Assembly (NCBI GenBank): GCA_902806355.1
Contig: CADCWI010000057.1
Span: 1 to 28,366, forward strand
Source: an uncultured Thermomicrobiales bacterium
GTDB taxonomy: Bacteria; Chloroflexota; Chloroflexia; Thermomicrobiales; UBA6265
Length of the DNA: 28,366 nt
Direction: 5' to 3'
Each line of letters starts with the position of its first letter. Within the stretch, counting starts at the first letter, position 1. Below, piece after piece: positions 25,044 through 28,366 of the stretch. The notes under the pieces were generated by a model. It worked only from the letters and a program-made list of their open reading frames with translations, was not told the DNA's origin and did not search any database. The position numbers and the translations under genes are program-made.

Positions 25044-25514
25044 CTACTCCGTTACAGATGTCCGGAGCCGGGACAAATCCTCCATCTCGCGCCGGAGATC
25101 CTCAAGGTCAGCAAACTCGCGGTAGACCGATGCAAAGCGGATGTACGCGACCTGATCCAGCTCCTTGAGCTCCCGCAGCGCCGCCTCACCAACGATGTCA
25201 GACGGGACCTCCCTGACCCCAAGCGCCAGCAGCTGGCCCTCGATGCGGCTGATCAAGGCATCAACCTGGTCTTCACTGACCGGTCGCTTGGTAAGCGCAA
25301 CGCGGAGCTTCATGCGGAGCTTGTCCGGGTTGAATTCTTCTCGTCGCCCGTCCTTTTTGACGACCACAAGGGAGACCGTTTCCACGCGTTCGTAGGTGGT
25401 GAACCGTCGATGGCAGTGCGGGCACTCCCGCCGCCGCCGGATCGATTCGCCTCCGCCGAGCTCACGGCTGTCGATCACCCGCGAATCACTTGAGCGGCAG
25501 AAAGGGCATCGCAC
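25044..25514 (-). CDS. nrdR: Transcriptional repressor NrdR
   Basis: A 156-residue (d)ATP-sensing repressor of ribonucleotide reductase genes. The N-terminal zinc ribbon has CPFC (Cys3, Cys6) and CPHC (Cys31, Cys34), with SRVIDSREL and RRRRECPHCHRRFTTYER, hallmarks of NrdR. The ATP-cone domain (~49-139) starts LVVVKKDGRREEFNPDKL and includes the RIEGQLLALG and YIRFASVYREF segments. I chose GTG at 25514 because it yields the family start MRCPFC and has AGGAG 8 nt upstream; ATG at 25541 would add nine residues without a ribosome-binding site. It lies 71 bp downstream of ftsZ on the same strand. NrdR boxes of target genes are not seen in the window. Confidence 0.95.
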   Translation of the reverse strand: MRCPFCRSSDSRVIDSRELGGGESIRRRRECPHCHRRFTTYERVETVSLVVVKKDGRREEFNPDKLRMKLRVALTKRPVSEDQVDALISRIEGQLLALGVREVPSDIVGEAALRELKELDQVAYIRFASVYREFADLEDLRREMEDLSRLRTSVTE

Positions 25515-25585
25515 AGTTGCGGCTCCTGTGGCGGCGACCATGATGAGGCATCAGCGAACCCGCAAAATGCCTCCCCGGCGTCCCC

Positions 25586-26866
25586 CTACCGTTCGCGAAG
25601 AAACCGGATAATCGACGATTCGGACTCCCAATCGTCGTCCGGGGCGACCGGCGGTACACCTTGAGACCGCTGACCCGGAGGGGGACCCGCCGCGCGAGAC
25701 GGCGCCCGGTCAAACTGGCGTTGTCCGTCGCGTCCCAGATTATGCATCGAAAAGGCGTCGACACCCCCACGGTCGTCGAAACCGGTCGCGATCAGGGTGA
25801 TCATCACGCCATCACCAAGCGCTTCGTCCACCGACGTGCCATAGATGATCTCGGCGTCATCATCGGCTGCGGCCCGGATCACGTCAGCCGCCTCGCTGGT
25901 TTCGAACAGGGTCAGGTTGCTGCCGCCGCTGATGTTGTAGAGCACGCCGCGCGCACCCTGAATGTTCATTTCGAGCAACGGGCTTTCGATCGCCTCGCGC
26001 GCAGCGTTGACGCAGCGGTCCGAACCCTCGCCGTAGCCGATCGCCATCAGCGCCGAGCCCGCATCCTCCATGATCGTCTTGACGTCGGCGAAGTCGAGGT
26101 TGATCACACCCGGTTTGGTGATCAGGTCCGAGATCCCGGCAATACCCTGACGCAGGACGTCATCGGCAATCTGGAACGCTTCCGTAACCGTAGTCTTTGG
26201 ATCTACCATGTGCAGAAGGCGCTCGTTTGGGATCGTGATGAGCGCGTCGACCGTCTCCTTGAGGAGGGCGACGCCTTCTTCGGCGGCCCTCCTGCGCCGG
26301 CCGCCCTCGAACTCGAACGGCTTGGTCACCACCGCTACAGTGAGGGCACCCGCGGCTTTAGCCAGCCGCGCGATCGTCGGCGAGGCGCCGGTGCCGGTGC
26401 CACCGCCCATCCCGGCCGCGATGAAGATCATGTCGCAATCTTTCATCACATCGGCCAGGCTTTCGGCGCTCTCCTCGGCTGCGCGCTCCCCAATCTCGGG
26501 ACGACCGCCCGCACCGAGGCCCCTGGTAAGCTTGTCACCAATGCGGACGGCGATCGTCGCCTCGCTGGTCATCAAGGCCTGGGCATCGGTGTTGACTGCG
26601 ACAAATTCGATACCATCCACGCCGGAACCGACCATCCGATTGATGGCGTTGCCTCCGGCGCCGCCGACCCCGATGACCTTGATCCGGGCGAATGCCTGTG
26701 CGAACGACTCGAAGGAACTTCGACGTGGCGCCGGACCCTCGGACTCTGACGAGGACCCGCCGCGATCAGCCTGCACAGACGTTCTTTGGACCGGACGTGC
26801 GGCCTGAGCACCGTGAACCCGAACTTCCTGATGACCGCGTGCCGAGTTCTGTCCTCGGGATTGCAT
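25586..26866 (-). CDS. ftsZ: Cell division protein FtsZ
   Basis: A 426-residue tubulin-like GTPase that forms the division ring. The conserved core begins at ~residue 63 (KVIGVGGAGGNAINRM). It has the nucleotide-binding GGGTGTG (154-160), TKPFEFEGGRRRRAAEEG, TIPNERLL, the catalytic T7 loop NLDFAD (256-261) and GARGVLYNISGG. A short linker (~35 residues) ends in SSIIRFLRER, matching the C-terminal peptide that binds FtsA, SepF or ZipA. The first ~55 residues are an unusual basic, Gln/Ser-rich extension absent from most FtsZ. ATG 26866 has GAAGGG close upstream; a GTG at 26884 is possible. It lies downstream of ddl, without ftsQ or ftsA between them. Confidence 0.96.
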   Translation of the reverse strand: MQSRGQNSARGHQEVRVHGAQAARPVQRTSVQADRGGSSSESEGPAPRRSSFESFAQAFARIKVIGVGGAGGNAINRMVGSGVDGIEFVAVNTDAQALMTSEATIAVRIGDKLTRGLGAGGRPEIGERAAEESAESLADVMKDCDMIFIAAGMGGGTGTGASPTIARLAKAAGALTVAVVTKPFEFEGGRRRRAAEEGVALLKETVDALITIPNERLLHMVDPKTTVTEAFQIADDVLRQGIAGISDLITKPGVINLDFADVKTIMEDAGSALMAIGYGEGSDRCVNAAREAIESPLLEMNIQGARGVLYNISGGSNLTLFETSEAADVIRAAADDDAEIIYGTSVDEALGDGVMITLIATGFDDRGGVDAFSMHNLGRDGQRQFDRAPSRAAGPPPGQRSQGVPPVAPDDDWESESSIIRFLRER

Positions 26867-26899
26867 CGTCCCTTCACCATCCACATTTCATCATCGTCA

Positions 26900-26918
26900 G
26901 CCACGGCTCTACCGTGGC
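26900..26918 (-). repeat. Hairpin in ftsZ leader
   Basis: GCCACGG (26900-26906) and CCGTGGC (26912-26918) form a 7-bp GC-rich stem with a 5-nt loop, about 35 nt upstream of the ftsZ ATG. In the mRNA leader it could affect ribosome access, or be incidental. Confidence 0.45.
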
Positions 26919-26921
26919 CGA

Positions 26922-26943
26922 CAACGTTGCAAACGAACGTTGC
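26922..26943. repeat. AACGTTGC direct/inverted repeat in ftsZ leader
   Basis: Two copies of AACGTTGC (26923-26930 and 26936-26943) lie 13 bp apart. Because AACGTT is self-complementary, CAACGTT/AACGTTG also form a 7-bp hairpin with a 7-nt loop. It is adjacent to the GCCACGG hairpin. Confidence 0.45.
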
Positions 26944-27059
26944 GTTTGGCGGAATGCTCCCCCCGGCTCGGCGAAAGCCAACTTCGCTTCCTGGAAGGAG
27001 GTTCCGATCGCCTGAAGACCCCTTCCCCGTGCGTCTCCCGGCTCCGTTCCTATCGCAGT

Positions 27060-27075
27060 CATTGACAGGTCAATG
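27060..27075. promoter_or_regulatory. Operator-like palindrome at the ftsZ promoter
   Basis: CATTGAC-AG-GTCAATG is a perfect inverted repeat with 7-bp arms. It begins at the expected transcription start of the -10 box at 27082-27087, so a bound regulator would block ftsZ transcription. No regulator is identified. Confidence 0.45.
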
Positions 27076-27081
27076 CTGGCG

Positions 27082-27090
27082 AGTATAGCA
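27082..27090 (-). promoter_or_regulatory. Extended -10 promoter of ftsZ
   Basis: On the minus strand TGC is followed by TATACT, five of six matches to TATAAT. A weak GTCAAG lies 18 bp upstream. Transcription would start near 27075, giving a ~209-nt leader before the ATG at 26866. Confidence 0.5.
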
Positions 27091-27148
27091 CGGTGTCCAT
27101 ACGGGCTTGACGCCTGCGACAACATCGACACGCGACACTATTGAAGGT

Positions 27149-27160
27149 GCGTACGTACGC
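27149..27160. repeat. 12-bp perfect palindrome GCGTACGTACGC
   Basis: This palindrome lies about 20 bp beyond the ddl stop and is flanked by direct repeats GACACGC at 27127-27133 and 27162-27168. It could be a protein-binding site upstream of the ftsZ promoter; the alternating purine-pyrimidine core may be coincidental. Confidence 0.35.
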
Positions 27161-27178
27161 GGACACGCTACTACATCG

Positions 27179-28291
27179 TCAGTGGGTTTCACCGTAGCGT
27201 TCGACCGCCAGCTCGATCAAACGGTCGACAAGTGCAGAAACCGGCAAGCCGCTTGCTTGCCATAGCATCGGATACATACTGATAGAAGTAAACCCTGGAA
27301 TGGTGTTCACCTCGTTGATGTAAATCTGGTCGGTGCTGCGCTCCAGGAAGAAATCCACCCGAGCCATGCCGGCGAGGTCGAGCGACTGGAACGCAACGAG
27401 CGCCAACTCTTGCATGTGGGCAAGCACATCAGGTGTCAGCTTTGCCGGGATGATCAGTTCCGCGGAGTCGTCGACGTACTTGGCGTTGAAGTCGTACAGG
27501 TCCCCTCGCGGAACGATCTCCCCCGCAACGGATGCCATCGGCTCATCATTCCCCAGCACCGCCATCTCTATCTCGCGCGCGTCGGTGCCTTGTTCAACGA
27601 TCAATCTGCGATCGTAGCGAGCGGCCAGGTTCATCGCATCCTCAAGCTGCTCGACTGCATTGACTTTTGAGATGCCGACACTGGAGCCAAGGTTCGCAGG
27701 CTTGATAAAACAGGGAAACCCGATTGAACCGGCGATCGCCGCGGTGATCGCCTCAGCATCACGCACCCACTCCCTGCGATGGACCAGCCGCCAGGGCAAT
27801 TGCGGTAACCCCGCCTCGGTCAGGATCACTTTGGTAATGGCCTTGTCCATCGCCACTGCGGAGCCGAGCACGCCGGACCCAACATAGGGCAGACCCGCCA
27901 ACTCCAGCATGCCTTGTACGGTGCCATCCTCCCCCATCGGTCCGTGAAGGACGGGAAAGACGACATCGACTGCGTCGACAATGCTGGCGGGCAGTCTTTC
28001 CGGCCCGATACCACTCGCCGGAAGGTTGGCCGATGACGACGAATCAGTGGCTACCGAGCCTGAGCTCAACGCAAAGAAGGGAGAGCTGGCTTCGAGCTGG
28101 GCGAGCGGATCGCCGCCGGTGAGCCACGTTCCCTCGCGGGTGATGCCGACAGGTACGACCTCATATTTTCCCGGGTCCAGCGCGCTCATGATGGTTTCGG
28201 CCGAGCGCAGCGAGACGTCATGCTCCCCCGAGCGCCCCCCGAACAGCACGGCGACGCGGGTCCTGCGACTGCCCGATTCCCGATCACGCAT
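27179..28291 (-). CDS. ddl: D-alanine--D-alanine ligase
   Basis: A 370-residue ATP-grasp enzyme making D-Ala-D-Ala for peptidoglycan. Motifs: [17 protein letters not shown] (Glu23), [35 protein letters not shown], the ATP-binding [16 protein letters not shown], the omega-loop YDFNAKY whose Lys-Tyr matches Lys215/Tyr216 of E. coli DdlB, and RVDFFLE with [17 protein letters not shown] for metal and substrate binding. Retention of Tyr argues for dipeptide rather than depsipeptide (vancomycin-resistant D-Lac) activity. A Ser/Ala-rich insertion near residues 75-100 is typical of longer Ddl forms. ATG 28291 has AAAGGA ~11 nt upstream; a TTG at 28324 is the alternative. It precedes ftsZ on the same strand. 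Confidence 0.95.
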   Translation of the reverse strand: MRDRESGSRRTRVAVLFGGRSGEHDVSLRSAETIMSALDPGKYEVVPVGITREGTWLTGGDPLAQLEASSPFFALSSGSVATDSSSSANLPASGIGPERLPASIVDAVDVVFPVLHGPMGEDGTVQGMLELAGLPYVGSGVLGSAVAMDKAITKVILTEAGLPQLPWRLVHRREWVRDAEAITAAIAGSIGFPCFIKPANLGSSVGISKVNAVEQLEDAMNLAARYDRRLIVEQGTDAREIEMAVLGNDEPMASVAGEIVPRGDLYDFNAKYVDDSAELIIPAKLTPDVLAHMQELALVAFQSLDLAGMARVDFFLERSTDQIYINEVNTIPGFTSISMYPMLWQASGLPVSALVDRLIELAVERYGETH

Positions 28292-28366
28292 CGAAGCGGA
28301 TGTCCTTTCCGGAAACTCCCTCAACGTTCAGGAGCGAGAAACTATCAGTCGAGATGATGGCCGATG

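Larger units (their letters stand above)
26867..27178 (-). other. ftsZ leader and ddl-ftsZ intergenic region
   Basis: This 312-bp gap between ddl and ftsZ contains no convincing gene. From the ddl end it holds a GACACGC direct repeat (27127-27133 and 27162-27168) flanking a 12-bp palindrome, an extended -10 promoter, a 16-bp inverted repeat at the expected start site, and two leader hairpins near ftsZ. A minus-strand frame of 85 codons (26874-27131) crosses the promoter and is judged spurious. Confidence 0.6.

Noticed and set aside
27062..27089. Plus-strand TTGACA with TATAGC at 16-bp spacing
   Set aside because: No plus-strand gene follows; it overlaps the palindrome and minus-strand -10 box. 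Kept only as a possible antisense promoter.
26874..27131. 85-codon minus-strand frame upstream of ftsZ
   Set aside because: It spans the probable ftsZ promoter and operator, has no recognisable domain and lacks a ribosome-binding site.
27400..27500. Vancomycin-resistance type (D-Ala-D-Lac) ligase
   Set aside because: The omega-loop keeps the Lys-Tyr pair of D-Ala-D-Ala ligases, and no vanH or vanX neighbour is present.

Overview
This 28.4 kb window is a GC-rich bacterial chromosome segment with short intergenic gaps, frequent GTG starts, Shine-Dalgarno sites and sigma70-like promoters (TTGACA/TACCAT, TTGCCG/TATGAT, extended TGn -10 boxes). There are no rRNA or tRNA genes, insertion sequences, phage genes or CRISPR arrays. 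The gene content (COG4586-type ABC exporter, CxxC-x17-CxxC ribbon protein, Hanks kinase with an SH3b tail, AI-2E exporter beside a PRC-barrel protein, ddl-ftsZ-nrdR) suggests Chloroflexota, perhaps a Thermomicrobia-like lineage. That placement is inferred from gene types only; an actinobacterial-like origin cannot be excluded.

Layout. 1-2.2 kb (+): an ABC-2 exporter with two permeases (the first cut by the window edge) and its ATPase. 2.3-5.75 kb: a small double zinc-ribbon protein, a convergent class-III aminotransferase (-) and glucose-6-phosphate isomerase (+). 5.9-8.2 kb (+): an AI-2E family permease tightly followed by a PRC-barrel protein. 8.2-10 kb (-): quinolinate synthase nadA followed by a 1-Cys peroxiredoxin, behind a clear promoter. 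10.3-14.6 kb (-): a signalling block in the order Hanks-type Ser/Thr kinase, 59-aa membrane protein, OmpR-type regulator, histidine kinase; the last two are coupled by a GTGA overlap. 14.9-17.05 kb (+): a sugar isomerase/epimerase and a Gfo/Idh oxidoreductase, probably a small sugar or polyol catabolic operon.

17.1-22.7 kb holds the most unusual locus. A 795-aa kinase-like protein with a repeat-rich C-terminus is divergent from a 614-aa protein with two membrane helices and a long coiled coil. Downstream lies a 401-aa protein whose basic N-terminus and Asp-bearing helix resemble MotB/ZorB/ExbD. I read this as a candidate ion-driven, envelope-spanning motor-like complex with a kinase-like partner. 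It is reminiscent in outline of Zorya (ZorA/ZorB) or GldL/GldM but lacks their other genes. Function is not established.

22.7-28.3 kb: a flavin reductase-like protein and a GT4 glycosyltransferase (-), thioredoxin (+), a strong bidirectional terminator, then nrdR, ftsZ and ddl (-). ftsZ has a basic N-terminal extension and a leader of roughly 200 nt with hairpins and an operator-like palindrome at its putative promoter. The usual ftsQ and ftsA are absent between ddl and ftsZ.
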